From positions 124,001-188,000 of the forward strand of contig JALBYF010000010.1 in assembly GCA_023212725.1 (NCBI GenBank): DNA of 64,000 bases, read 5' to 3'. This DNA is from Tranzscheliella williamsii (lineage: Eukaryota > Basidiomycota > Ustilaginomycetes > Ustilaginales > Ustilaginaceae). This document shows, piece by piece, positions 48,279 to 59,861 of this stretch (positions are counted from its first letter, which is position 1; each line of letters starts with the position of its first letter). The translations under genes and the position numbers were made by a program. The notes beneath the pieces were generated by a model, which searched no databases, was not told the origin of the DNA, and worked only from the letters and a program-made list of their open reading frames with translations.

Positions 48279-50909
48279 CTAGATAGATGGTCTGGTAAGC
48301 AGAACCTTTTCGAAGTCCAATCTGCTATCGACAGCATCGCTCGAGACGAACTGGCCACCCTCGCCTTGCTGGAAGTCTGGACCTTGGGGGCTCCCTGACC
48401 GCGTAGGAAGCTGCTGATGGCGCGACTCGACCTGAGTCGCGGCATTTTGCGCAGGATCGGGCTCCCAGCTCGGCTCAGTGTTCGCGAGCCCGCCTATGCC
48501 CGTAGGTTGGGGCTGTTTTTCAAAGCTCGGCGTAAGGTAGCCGGCGTGCGGGTTGGGACGGTGGTCTGGATGCTGCTCGGGCTGCTGTAGACGCGGTGGC
48601 AATTGCGTAAGTGAATATTGACCGTGATGATATAGCGGTGCGTGGCGATGCAGGTGAGGGTCCGTAGTCGATCTGACCTGCAGACCGGGAGCTGCCATGC
48701 CCAATTCCAGGTCATGGTGCTGCGGACGCGGATACGGGCTGGAAGGGCCAGACTGTACGTGTAATCCAGCTACGTCGGAAGCTATCATACCATTGGGGTC
48801 GGCCTCTGCTGCCAGATAGGACCCATCTGCGCGTGCCATGAGCCGAGAAGAGCGGCTTTCATCAAGTTGATTGGCGAGCGGTTGATTGACGGTGTCAATG
48901 AGCTCGACAAAGCGCTCCGATCGGCGCGGCATGCCTGGTGCAAGTGACTGTCGGCTATCGTGCGAGGAGTTCGTGTGGGTCGGCGAATCACCGACACGAT
49001 CGTACGCCAAGTGACCGAAAGGGGGTTGGCCATACATCTGCATGGCAGACAGCCCTTGGCTTGTGGCCGGAGGCTGCTGCATCTGATGTAGAAAAGTACC
49101 GGACTGGGCCGGCTGATTGGAGTCCCAGCTACCCCGAGAATTCCTGGATGAGAACTGAAATGGGTCGGTAGGCTCCTGCTTTAGGCTGTCGTGTTCGAGT
49201 TTGACGTGTACACCTTCCTGTTCAAAGCCAAGATTCGACCGCCCAGGCTGACTTGGCACCGTAGGAAAGTGCGGTGAGTTTTGCAAAGATTCTACGTGAA
49301 ATGGCGGATGCATCCCAGTGCCTGGATCAGACTGCCCCATAGCACCCATCGACTGGCCCAGGTGATTCAAGCCTCCAGCGTTCGGCTGTTCGTACGGATG
49401 AACGGTCTGGTCCATGCCGAAAATAGAGCCGTCATGACGCTGAGCCATCTCCTCGTGTTGCTGAACACCAGGCCCTCCCGTCATGTGGGTCCAGCTGCGT
49501 TGGACTGGGAGATAGGGCCTTCGACTTCCTTCCATAGGAGAATCAATAAGCTCTATATTCGGACTGTGGGGATAGGCCTGAACTGCGGCCAGACCATTGC
49601 CAAAAGGAAATGGGTGATTGTACGGGTCGTATCGTGAATTCGTTCTTCGCCTTTGCACGTCGGACGATCTTCTGCTGCGACTGGCCGCGGCAGAGGTAGA
49701 CGGAAATGAGACGGACGAGGCTAGAAGCCCGCTTCCTCCTATCTGATGCGGGTAGCGATAGTAAGGGTCAGCTATGGATGGATCGTTGGGTCCCAAGGGC
49801 GAATATACTGATGTGCCACGATGTGAGCCTTGTAAACTGCCTTCGTGTCGCGCCTCTGAACCGGAGGAGTAGCTTTCGTTGCCGCTGCTATGATGTCCTG
49901 TATTCCGCATGGTTGCATCGGTGGCTTCGCCCACATAACGAGGTATGCCATCGGGACCAAACTCGACGATGGGAGGGTAGCGAAAGTTTGTCTTGTTCAG
50001 AAAGATAGGCGAGATACTCAGCGAAGCGATCTCTGGCAAGTTGGATGGAATCGCAAGGCGGGAGTGATGTACATCTTCGACCTTGTAGTAAGAGATGAGG
50101 TGTTGTGTAGACCCTTCCACCTGGATTGATATTGTCTTTTTGCAGAGACCGTCCTTGATGAAAGGGTAGCTGCTGGTCAAACTGCCGACGATATTTCGAT
50201 CCAGTTCGGCCTCGCGCTTGACAGCCGTCGGCGAGGAGGATTGAGCGATACCTACCATACCGGCCGCTTGAGCGTGGGGATGAGACGAGCTCGCAAAAAA
50301 GGCTTCGTGTTGATCATAGATGGGATTTGAAGACGAGGCCACCATCTCCAATGAACTATATGCCGCCTCCTGCTTGTAGTGCGACAATTGTCCGTCGGTG
50401 TCAATGGCGCCTGCTGTCAGCATCAAAGGCACAGGACGGACCTGTCCATGCTGATCACTGTTGATGCCCTCTAGCGGGGGTCCGGGAAGTGGAAAGCCAG
50501 GCTGGGAGTTGGCGAATGCTGGTTGATCAGAAGGGGGTTTGGGATCCTTCTTCTCAACTTCACGGTAGACGAGGAAATTGTTCAGGATCCGGCTCGGACT
50601 CCAGATCATGCCATCAGTCCAGCGCTTGATGCTAGACTCGACTTCGTCGAAGACAAAGACTGTGCCACTCCGTATGCTCTTGCGCTCGTCATCACGCAGT
50701 CTGCGTGTGATCTTGGGCAAGACGCCCCGTCGAACGGCTTCGAATATGAGCAAAGCGTCGCGGGTAGAATGTCTGGAGATGTGCGAGTTGAAATTGAAAT
50801 GGAAGCGGGAGGACACCTTCATCGATCAGCCGGGTGTCAGAAGTCCAGCTGTTCCGGAGCGATGTACTTACACATATCCGTGAAAGGTAGCCTCTTGGGA
50901 TGACCCCAT
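48279..50909 (-). CDS. WOPR-domain (Gti1/Pac2/Wor1) transcription factor, two exons, 843 aa
   Basis: Exon 1 is 50909-50872 (38 nt), the intron is 50871-50773 (GTAAGT donor, CCAG acceptor), and exon 2 is 50772-48279. Splicing yields MGSSQEATFHGYV joined to HSTRDALLIFEAVRRG; without it the first strand of the WOPR domain (FHGYV..T.DALLLFEA) would be lost. WOPRa continues with PKITRRLRDDERKSIRSGTV and IKRWTDGMIWSPSRIL plus NNFLVYREV. The second part, WOPRb, follows after a linker of about 130 residues: GLCKKTISIQVEGSTQHLIS and YYKVEDV. The remaining 550 residues are Ser/His/Gln/Pro-rich and probably activating or regulatory. WOPR proteins are master regulators of morphology and sporulation (Candida Wor1, Histoplasma Ryp1; in Ustilago maydis Ros1 controls sporogenesis). 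I cannot tell which smut orthologue this is. Confidence 0.9.
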
Positions 50910-51124
50910 GTTGGGGTCGGTTATGTCTTCCGGACACGGATCGAGAAGAGTTGTCCAGAGACGGGAGCAGCAGAGCCGAATTGACGATCCAAACCCGAGG
51001 TGAGCTTAAGGTGCGGCTAATTGGAGTGAGGAGACTGTGGTAGGACCCGCTATGATGCCAGTATGGCGGTGTCAGATTTATGAGACGCAGGGTGACACGA
51101 AAAAGAGAAGGAAATTGAGTAGCC

Positions 51125-51136
51125 GCTTTTAAAAGC
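51125..51136 (-). promoter_or_regulatory. Perfect 12-base palindrome with TTTTAAAA core, possible core promoter element of WOPR gene
   Basis: GCTTTTAAAAGC lies about 216 bases upstream of the WOPR ATG. An AT core like this in GC-rich DNA could act as a TATA-like element or a factor site. Support is by position and sequence only. Confidence 0.3.
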
Positions 51137-51357
51137 AGGGCTGAAACGCTTTGATATCGAGGTCCTTCGGCGAGGCTTGGGATGTGCTGGGAGGCGGAGG
51201 CAGGGCCAGAAGATGCAGATGCAGGTTGCAAAGGAAAAGATAACAGCGGAAAGGTCAGAAAGAGCAATGCTAAGGCTGAGTCCAAAGCGACCGGAGGCAC
51301 TCTAGGCAGGGGCGAGGCTGGCAGGGACACGTCCAGAAGTCGAACCAGGTGGCGTGA

Positions 51358-51417
51358 GCAAGTGCAAGTGCAAGTGCAAGTGCAAGTGTGCGTGTGCATG
51401 TGCGTGTGTGTGTGCAA
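51358..51417. repeat. CAAGTG minisatellite grading into TG-rich repeat
   Basis: About five head-to-tail copies of GCAAGT/CAAGTG followed by GTGCGTGTGCATGTGCGTGTGTGTGTGC. It lies about 450 bases upstream of the WOPR start. The alternating purine-pyrimidine TG part could take up Z-DNA. Confidence 0.85.
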
Positions 51418-54400
51418 CTGCGAGTGATGGGGCGAGAGCGCAGATCAGCACTGTGCGTGCCGTCGAGCAGCGGAGGTAGCCCGACGAGGATGCAGCACGC
51501 AGCAGCAGCACCCAGGTGCGTAATAGAAAACGTCCGCCTCAAGCCTCTGTGGATGCCACGGGGACGCCGTACAGTGTACAACCGCTCGAATGGATCAGAC
51601 TCGAAAAGGAATGTCCCAAAGACGATGATGTTGGCAAAGGGATTGTGCCCCGCGGGGTACGGAGAGAAGAGCAGAGCGTAAAGCCAGCTGCGCGCGGTGG
51701 GTTCGCGTCCGGAAAGCAGCGAGGATGATACTTTGTGTCAGTGATGCCGAAGAGCGGATGCGTACCAGTGCGTTGGAACTAGCTCTGAGGCTTCGAGGTA
51801 GAGTATCGGTAAAAGCTTAGTGAACGGAGCTCTGGCCGAGAAGGCCGTCAGGCAATGGCTGTGGGAAAATGAGTGGCAGAAGTATTCCGTGCTTTCGCGG
51901 AGCGAGCTGCTTCACCGTTTAGGTGCAAACTAGCGCTTTACAGGCGTCAAGGCTTCTCGTTCGCTGGCTCGCTGCTGATTTCACAAGCTCAAAGTTGGAC
52001 ACGGCGGCACTCAGCCTACGACCTTCGACCCGAGCACAAGGACGAATTCGATCGTGGAAGAGCGAGCTGGTCGAACGTAGTGCTTGTGGCTTTAGTGAAT
52101 GACGGTTTTGTTGTGGGTCACCTTCCAGCAAAAGTGTTGCTCCGGTGGTGAGCAGACTGGACGCCGGTACAGCGTGCGGAGGAGGAGTTCTGCTAGCCGG
52201 TTCGACAGTGGGTTTTTGAGTCTTATGCCACAACCGACGGACGCTGTTTTGTCTCGCTACCAAGTTCGAGGAAGAAGGGTTGCTGACAAAGACACGGAAA
52301 AGATGGATACCCGGATGCGGGCTGTCGTCAGGGCGGCAAGGTGGACAAAATGCGTCAGAGGATGTGCATGGAAAGCAGCTTGACGCCTCCGACGAGATAT
52401 GAAGTGCCGACAGGTGGTGAGGCGCAGTGCCTAGAGAATCGGTTTGCGTGATGCTCACACGGTAGCCCTGACGACGGTTTGAATCGCCAAGCTGTACTTT
52501 TGAGAAGTTTGGGCGAGCTAGCCAGGGTAATCGATATAGGCAGCACTCGAGCTGGCACAGTCGTAGCGCAATGGTCGAGTGGCGGCTGTGGCGCTGCAGC
52601 GTGGTGCCAGTGTCCGAGTGATCTCGAGCCACCACGCTTCAGTCGCACGAAAACGGCCGTCGGGTGTGCTTGCCCTTGATTAAACTCAAGCGATTTGCGA
52701 AAGAAGAGGAGAGCAGAAGACCCAACGCTCAGGCGCACAGGTTAAGGTTCACGAGGATGAACCTTGTCGCTGTGCAGTACGAAATGAAGCCAATAGAGGC
52801 CAGCTTGTGAACAGCTGTGCGTACCGCAGATGCAGGTTTGCAGAAGTGGGGCCGCTGCCAAGGTAGGATCTGCAGAAAGGCTCCGAGTCGCTCGAACAGG
52901 TTCGAGAGAGATCAAAGGCAATTACGGCTTGAATGGAAGGCTTGGACAGGACCAGCTGCTTGCGCCAAATATACTTTACGCCGGCGAGAGTGTTTCGTAC
53001 AAGCCTCTTTTGTCAGTATCTAGGCGTGGCCGCCACGAGGAGTTTTCTTGACCTCAAAAGCGCAATGGAGCGTCAAAGCAGACGGGACAGGTCAAACACA
53101 GCGAGGGCCCTATTGCCGGTCGAAGGTCCACTGTCAAGTCTGTCGCGAGGAGCAAGGATGGAAATCAAAAAAGGAACAGAAAATGGGATAATGGACGGGA
53201 AGGATCGTCAGATGGCGGAACCGCTGACGAAACGTCGGATGACCGCGTATGCTACTTCATCTGCTCCGTCACCACCAGGCCGGACTGCTTTTGCGCCCAT
53301 CCTCCCGGTGCTGCGGAGAAAGCAATGGCGAAGGCCAAGTGCAGGGTGGGAAGGCGAAGCCGTCTGGCTGGCGGCTGGTACAGAGTAGCGGGCCCACTGG
53401 ACCGTTCCAAGCTGCGGAGATGCGGAAAACGGCCCAGCGTGCGACTTCCTTAGCCCACCTGCGTGACATTATTATGCTGGTACTCCCACTTGTTGCTCCT
53501 AATATGCTACCCACGGTCTCCATTGAGACAGTATGGGTGACATACGCATGCAGAGGCGTATATCACAGATGAAAAGCGGGTCGCCGCCAAGGCGCGCCGC
53601 TCGGCATTTCCGAATGAAAGTAGCCGACTACGGGTTGCCCGCAGCAGAAGAGATCGAACTGTGCCTTTCTTCCCGTCTGCCATGTTTGCTGCTTCCTGAC
53701 TCGTACTCCCGTATCCACTCGGCCTACTTACCTATCGTGTGGCTTAGCCAAAGAAAATGGACGAAAAATCCTAGCTGTTTCCTAGTCGCAGAAGAAAGGT
53801 GGGAGGAGAAGGGCGAGCTGTCGTCCGAGGTGACCAGAGCGCTTGACGCCGAAATGGTCGAGCGCGTCAATTCTGCTGTCCGTCTCTGAGCGATTGTCGA
53901 ACCTGAAGCTAGCAGCTATGGCTGAACGCACGCGCGTAAAAGGAAGAGGCGTCTGAGCAGCTAGTATGTTGACGAATTCACCAGCATAAATGGATGAATC
54001 TCTATCTATAGTGGTAGTGTCGGAAACCTGTCCCTGATCATGGTCCTTGTAACTGTCGTCACAATGGTCTGGTAGCGTTCGTTCATAAGGTCCGAAGAGG
54101 GCGATCGGCAACTTAGTTTGGTGGGAAGCGGGCCAAGTGTCCGAGAAAGTCGTTAAGGCGGCTGACCGTATTAGCCGAGTGGGACGCTGCTATCAGAGTG
54201 GGACGATCTCGGAAGACGGACGCCGTGTAGAAAGGAGAAGAACCGGACGAGAACCTTGGCAGATGGATGTCGTAAGGATGTCTCCGTGCTTGAGGGGAGC
54301 GCCGCGGTCCACAAAAGCAGGTTCAAAGGGAACCGCCGATACGGGACTATGAAAGAGAAGCGGACGGATAAACGAGATGAAGGGCAAGTGCCAAGGGTCA

Positions 54401-54874
54401 AAGGAGGAAGAGTGGGGGCGTTATGCGCAACAAAGCTCTACAGAAAAACAAGAAGAAGGTGCAAAGGGTCGAGGCAGGTGAGGCTCCACATGAAGAGACG
54501 TGTGGACTCGAGTGCTGCATATGCCGTAATGGGCAGCTGAGGTCGCGACCGAGCAAGGAGGAGACTTGCGAGCAAGGGCCGAGCAAGGCGAGATGGATCT
54601 TCAGAGCCGAGCAAGGGGAGACAGCGAGAAAGAGTAGGCAGCAGATGGCGATCGACTTTGTGGATCCCAGTAATCACAACCTGGTACCGGCCAAATGCCA
54701 TCGGACGCGGCAGATACGAATACAGATATAGATTCCGAATCCGAAGCTGAAGCGGCTTGGAGAGCAGGTTCAGGTCCGGGATCCGATCATGTACAGCGCG
54801 AGGGAAAGCAAACACGGCGACAGAGATGGGACACGGCGAATGGTTGGTTGGGACAGGAAGCCATTGTGATTATT

Positions 54875-54899
54875 GACGATGGGCGATGGGCGATGGGCG
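54875..54899. repeat. Three tandem copies of a GATGGGC unit
   Basis: The 7-base unit is repeated three times, then GGAGC. It lies in the gene-free region and has no assigned role. Confidence 0.7.
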
Positions 54900-57412
54900 G
54901 AGCAGAATGACAGTTGCATCGAGCTTGTGCAGAGGGCAGACCGAGAAGCGTGTTCTGATCCAAAACTCCAAAGACGGTATTGGCTGGTTCTCGGGAATTC
55001 CAACAGGACGAAGGCCGAAAAAAAAGAGGTCTGGAGCCAGAGGCGGCTAGAGAACCGCGGCGGAAGCAGAAGAGTAGAGCGCACGGGCTGCATCTTGAGT
55101 GCGAGTGTGAGTGCACCTGGCTGCCGAGCATGAAACTTCTTCTCGGCATGAATCGCAATCCTACTTTTGGCAGAACCGCCCGGCCCGTGACCGCCCTGGA
55201 GGCCTCGGCTTTCCCGATGCCTGTTAAAAAACCTGTCTCTGTATCACAAACACAAGTCAAACCAGGGTAGCAGGCAACAGGTCCAAGAGCGCCTGAACCG
55301 AAGCTGCAAAGCACAGAAGTCCATGCGGGCACTGAGGTAATGGGTCGATTACAGTAGGCTCAAGAAGCTGCCGACGATGGCATTGCATCTTTCTGATGCG
55401 CACTGACGCGTGTTGGAGAGCGTGTCTACAAGCCGGCCTAGAGTCAAGACGCGGTTGCCGTCTATGTTCACTTGCCAGCGGCTATGATCGTAGAAAGCTG
55501 CATCACACCGCGCTGAGCACTCACTCGCTCAGTGGATTATCATTCGAGCTAACTTTATTGAGCCGAGCCGATCTTGCAGGAACAATTCGCCGATCAATTC
55601 TCGATCCGTGATTCGGTCAGAACCTTTGAGAAGAGCTGTTCATGTGAAAATGGCTGTATTCAGTTCAATTCTGGCTTTACTACGATCCGGGGCTTTCGCC
55701 GAGCCAAACTGGCTTCGCCCGGACTACAGCACTAGCCGCTAGCCGGTCCGTAAGTATGGTGAAATCCAGTTCTGATTGGTGCGGTGGAAGTGGCATGCCA
55801 AATCACGCTGTCATCGACCCAGCTCAGGCTCGCGACGAGCACAGCTGCACGGACAGCTTCAGAGTCAACTTCGTTGTTAGCTTGCCCATCGGGACCAGCG
55901 ACGTCGACTGGAACTGGTATGTGACCACAGGAGAACAGGACAATGCGGTCCTGCAAGGCTGCCACGGATGCATATATTGTCAAGAAGTTCACACGCTTCG
56001 TAACTTTAAAACGTCAACGGCGCCCATCCTTGCGTGACGCTTCGTTGTTGGATGCCCTGCTTTGGGACAGTGCTGGCCGGACGGACAGAGATTCCGCATT
56101 ACCAAAAACAAGTATGCTTCTCGAAACGAGATGCGCTGAGAGCGACTGCCGGTACGGCTTGGCAGGCGGCTGGGCTAGTCAGTCTTGCATCTGCCCAAGT
56201 AGAGAAAGTGGCTGCAGAGGCGCGAGTCAGCGTGAAAACCGCGTGTCGTGCGCAGTCTTCGGGTTGGAACCAATGTTCAATTTCCATGTTAAGCGAACCG
56301 GGGACGCCCGCCCGAGAAAAGGAGAACTGCGGTTACCATTCGCGTGTACCAGCGCCTTGGGAATCCAGCGGAATGGAAACCCTATCTCATCATCCGCGTC
56401 CGGCTGCATCTCAAAGCTGAGGTGTCGGAAGGGGGGTGCCGTAGCAAGTAGAAAGGCGAGATCCAGTCATGCTTTGCTGGGTACCACTCAGGGACGTCTC
56501 GATGCGAGGGTGTAAGGACAGTCGGGTCTGGAATGAAGCCGTCGGAACCCAATCGATGCCTTTTCCTGAGATCGGCGCCCACGTTATCCTTGGGCGCCCA
56601 GCAGATGCCGCCGAAGAGATAATTATGAATCTCCGCTGGCAAAATTGCTGTTCACATTTACATCGCGAGCGGACCACAAGTCTCCGAGCTGCTGTATGGA
56701 ACGCAAGTGGATGACAAAGATGCGCGAACACTTGGCGCAGTCTGAAGCGTACGAACACGTAAAGACAAGGTCTGTACGGATGTTCGGGGACAAGAATGCG
56801 AAGCGCATCAGCACATGGGCTTGTCTCTGGGGTTTAGAGCGCGGCCATCTTGCCCCAACAGTCCAAGATTTCTCGCTCAGAACAGGCCAAATTCAGCGGC
56901 AGGCTGCCGCGGCTTCTGCACGGCAACGGGGGAAGGGTGGAAAGCAAGATTGGAAACAACACTTCAGGGCCGACCGCCTCGCATGGCAAGATCGTGGAAC
57001 ATGTTGTCAAGAGCTAGCGCTCGTCTTCGGTTCTTACGAAAGGCGTTTGCGTAATAAAGCCGGCACCAGCTTTTGTGACTACTATAGTAATACCTTTTCG
57101 GGCGGCAATCGGGCGTCAATACAGGGAAGAGGCCGATGCTAGCAACTCTTGTATCCATTCTGGTGACGGTATGTGAATCACATTAATGTACTCGCTCGCT
57201 TCTACCCATCGTGGAAACTTTCTCCCACAACAGCCACCAACTCAAGCAGGCTGGTCCGTTCGGCTATGACTCTTCCACTACTGTCAAGCTCGGTGAAGGC
57301 GGTGAAGAAGGAGGGAAGGGCGCACCCATCACAACCCTTTCCGGACTGAGGATTACAATCCCACCCCAGTCACAAATTAGTCACTGTCGTATTTTAGCAC
57401 TGTCACAGTCAC

Positions 57413-57439
57413 AGCTAGTCAAAGCTCCAAGGACTAGCT
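57413..57439. repeat. 8-bp inverted repeat (AGCTAGTC/GACTAGCT) with 11-nt loop, flanked by TCACAG units
   Basis: AGCTAGTC at 57413-57420 pairs perfectly with GACTAGCT at 57432-57439. Several TCAC(A/T)G words lie within 60 bases on each side (57369, 57403, 57409 and about 57467). It could form a hairpin in RNA or be a binding site. It lies about 340 bases 3' of the polyamine oxidase stop on that gene's strand. Confidence 0.5.
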
Positions 57440-57775
57440 ACAGTACCCTTTGTGTCTGACAAGAGTCACAGTAGCTAGTGAGGTGTGGTGCCTTCATTCA
57501 CATACAACTGCGCTAGTTATAGTAGTGGGTAACGGAATATCCAAACAATTGGTGTTGCTCCATTCCTCAAGCTCCTCACCTACAACGCACCCCCAACCAG
57601 CTTGAACGTCTGCGCAGTTTGTCATTTCCTGCACGAGATCGATAAACCAGGGTCCAGGCATGCATCCGGGCGTCCCTTGTCTGGCAGTTGGATCAATGTG
57701 CCTTTGGTTACGATGAAGGCTCCTCAGGGCTAGGGAGACCGGGCTCTAGGCTACTAACCGTGGCCGTGCTCCTAA

Positions 57776-59501
57776 TCAGAGCTTGTTGGGGACCACAGAC
57801 GAAGTGGGGAAGTGTTTGTCCAGGTAGGCTACCAGCCGGTTGGCCTCTCTCTGGCCGGTCACGTACGCGCCCGCTGCCGAGCCACGGTCTGCAAGCAGAG
57901 GGCGCAAATGTAGAGGAAGGAGACGGGTGCCGCTCGTCAGTAGGCGTTACTGCGCATGTCGTGGGTGGGTAGAAGTACTTACGGTCCTGATCGGTGTGTT
58001 CTCCAGCGAAGCCGAGCCGGCCGTTCCAGAGTGGGCGGGCGAGCGCAGTGAAGTCGAGTGGTGAATTGGCGCTGCCGTGCTCCAATGAGACGGGCGAGGT
58101 GGTCGCGCCGCCGGTAAACGCCTGCTGGCGCCAGCGCGAGTAGAACACGTGCCGCGGACCCTGCGCGGCCGCGGAGCCAGTGCCGAGGCGCGAAACGAGG
58201 TATCTGTGCAGTGTGTTTCCCGCCTGCACGCGTTCGTAGGCTTCGAGCTGCTGCGCAGCAGACCCGCCGATCATCACCAGGAGCGACGTCGAAGCGCCAC
58301 CCTTGGCGCCACCCGCGGATGCGGAGGACGGCAACAGCGAAGCAACGATCAGCGTGTTGGAGGAATAGAGCTTCCATAGCTCCTCATCTTCGCCTTTGCC
58401 CGCCTCAGTGTTTGCCGAAGGCAGGACGAGGAAGGTACCGGCGTCTTTGTTCCACCATGCTGTCTCGTAGTGCAACAGCACCTTGTTCAGATCGCCGACA
58501 GACACCCGCTCGATCGTGTCTAGCCGGCGCTCGGGCAGGGCGGGGCTGAAGAGCGTAGCGGCGTTCTTCTTGAGCACCGCCAGAGGGATGGTAACCAGCG
58601 TAGTCTTAGCGATGTACTCGTCGCCTTGCTTCGTGGAGATCTTGACGGCACCGTGTGGTTGCGCGTCTGCCTCGCCGGGCGGGGCATCGCAGACGGATAC
58701 GACTTCGCCGCCCGTCTTGACATGATTGCCGAGACTCTCGATCTCTTCGACCATCTTGTTGATCAGGCTTTGGAATCCGCCTTCAGGCGCGGCGTCAGTG
58801 CCAGCGAAGGAGTGCTCGAATCCGGTCCACTTCAGCGCGGCCTTCTCCAACTCGATGCCCAGCGGAATGTGGAGCATCCTGGCGGTGTCCTTAGCGTAGG
58901 TCCTGTCCTTGTCGCTCTCAAGTCCGGCGAAAAGGGGCGAGTTGGAGGCGAAGAGGTAGTCCGCGAGCGACTGGGAGCTGCTGGGGCCGGTGGCTGTGGC
59001 GTTGAGGGCGGCGTGCTTGGCGGCTGCCTGGGCATTGGCGAGGTTGGCGGTGAGGGTCTTTGCGAGCGAGTGGGGCAGGGGACCGTTGTCGCCGACGATG
59101 ACGGTCTCTCTGGCTGCCGGCGTGGTGACGGGGATGCTGTAGCGCTCGGCGAGCTGTTTGAGCGGGCTGCCCTCGAGGTATCCGTGCATCCACGAGCAGC
59201 CAAAGTCGCACCAGTACTCGGTGGCAGCGCCGGGCGGGGCTGCGCGCGCGCTGTCGGTGAGGCTCGTCTTGTCGGTCCAGGTATGTGTGAACGCGCGCCC
59301 GCCGGTGCGCTCGCGCGCTTCAAGCACTACCACCTTGCGCCCCGCCTGCGAGAGCCGCACCGCCGCCGACAACCCCGCCCAACCTGCACCAATAATCAGC
59401 ACGTCCAACACCCCCGGCGCACCCCCCGCCCCCATCGCCGTAGTCGTCACCGCTGCCTTGACAGCAGACGTCGTCGTTCCTGCTCCTGCTCCGGCTGCCA
59501 T
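57776..59501 (-). CDS. FAD-dependent polyamine oxidase (Fms1-like), two exons, 543 aa
   Basis: Exon 1 is 59501-57983, the intron is 57982-57889 (GTAAGT donor, GCAG acceptor), and exon 2 is 57888-57776. Residues 33-65 hold the Rossmann FAD motif: VLIIGAGWAGLSAAVRL, then VVVLEARERTGGR. The substrate domain includes EGGFQSLINKMVEEI, and the C-terminal FAD block is LGFAGEHTDQDHRGSAAGAY spliced to VTGQREANRLV. This is the amine-oxidase family of yeast Fms1 and plant PAOs, which oxidise spermine or acetylated polyamines with O2 and release H2O2. Without splicing, the reading frame runs into an unrelated tail. The protein ends PNKL, a weak variant of the peroxisomal SKL signal, so peroxisomal location is possible but unproven. 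Confidence 0.88.
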
Positions 59502-59861
59502 CTTTGCGCGATATTGATTCAGTATGGTTCACAGTACGGATCGCGAGAGCGAAGCTTTCCAGCACTGGCGACGCGCTCGAGCACGCGAGATCTCCGGACC
59601 CCCGCACCGACCCACGCGCAATCCATCAAATCACCGCACTTTTCCCCGGCCTCCTCGCCGAAACGCACACACCGCCCACGCTACTTGCTGCCTCACCACA
59701 CGGCTCAGCCACGATCGCTTGTGCCCCACTGCAACCTAACACACAGGCCGTCGATGTGGCAGAGCGACTGCGCTTATGGGCATGCCTGGTACTGGTCAAC
59801 GAACGTGCCAGTAGTGTTATCCCGCGTGTATGCGAGAGTGCGTTCGCCGCAGTGTAGGGCA
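59502..59861. other. Spacer between polyamine oxidase and MED25-like gene
   Basis: 360 bases with the polyamine oxidase promoter and the 3' end of the next gene. No clear element is visible. Confidence 0.4.

Larger units (their letters stand above)
50910..57775. other. 6.9-kb gene-free region upstream of the WOPR gene
   Basis: No ORF in any frame shows a recognisable domain, and no convincing spliced gene was found. The region includes a GCTTTTAAAAGC palindrome, a CAAGTG minisatellite, a short GATGGGC repeat and an inverted repeat near 57.42 kb. It is the longest empty stretch in the window, more than twice the next. The part next to 50909 must be the WOPR promoter; the far end is the 3' side of the polyamine oxidase gene. 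Confidence 0.6.

Noticed and set aside
51919..52635. 238-codon minus-strand ORF upstream of the WOPR gene
   Set aside because: Composition looks random (Arg/Ser/Cys/His-rich with no hydrophobic core), it overlaps plus-strand ORFs of similar quality, and no splice or family signal was seen.
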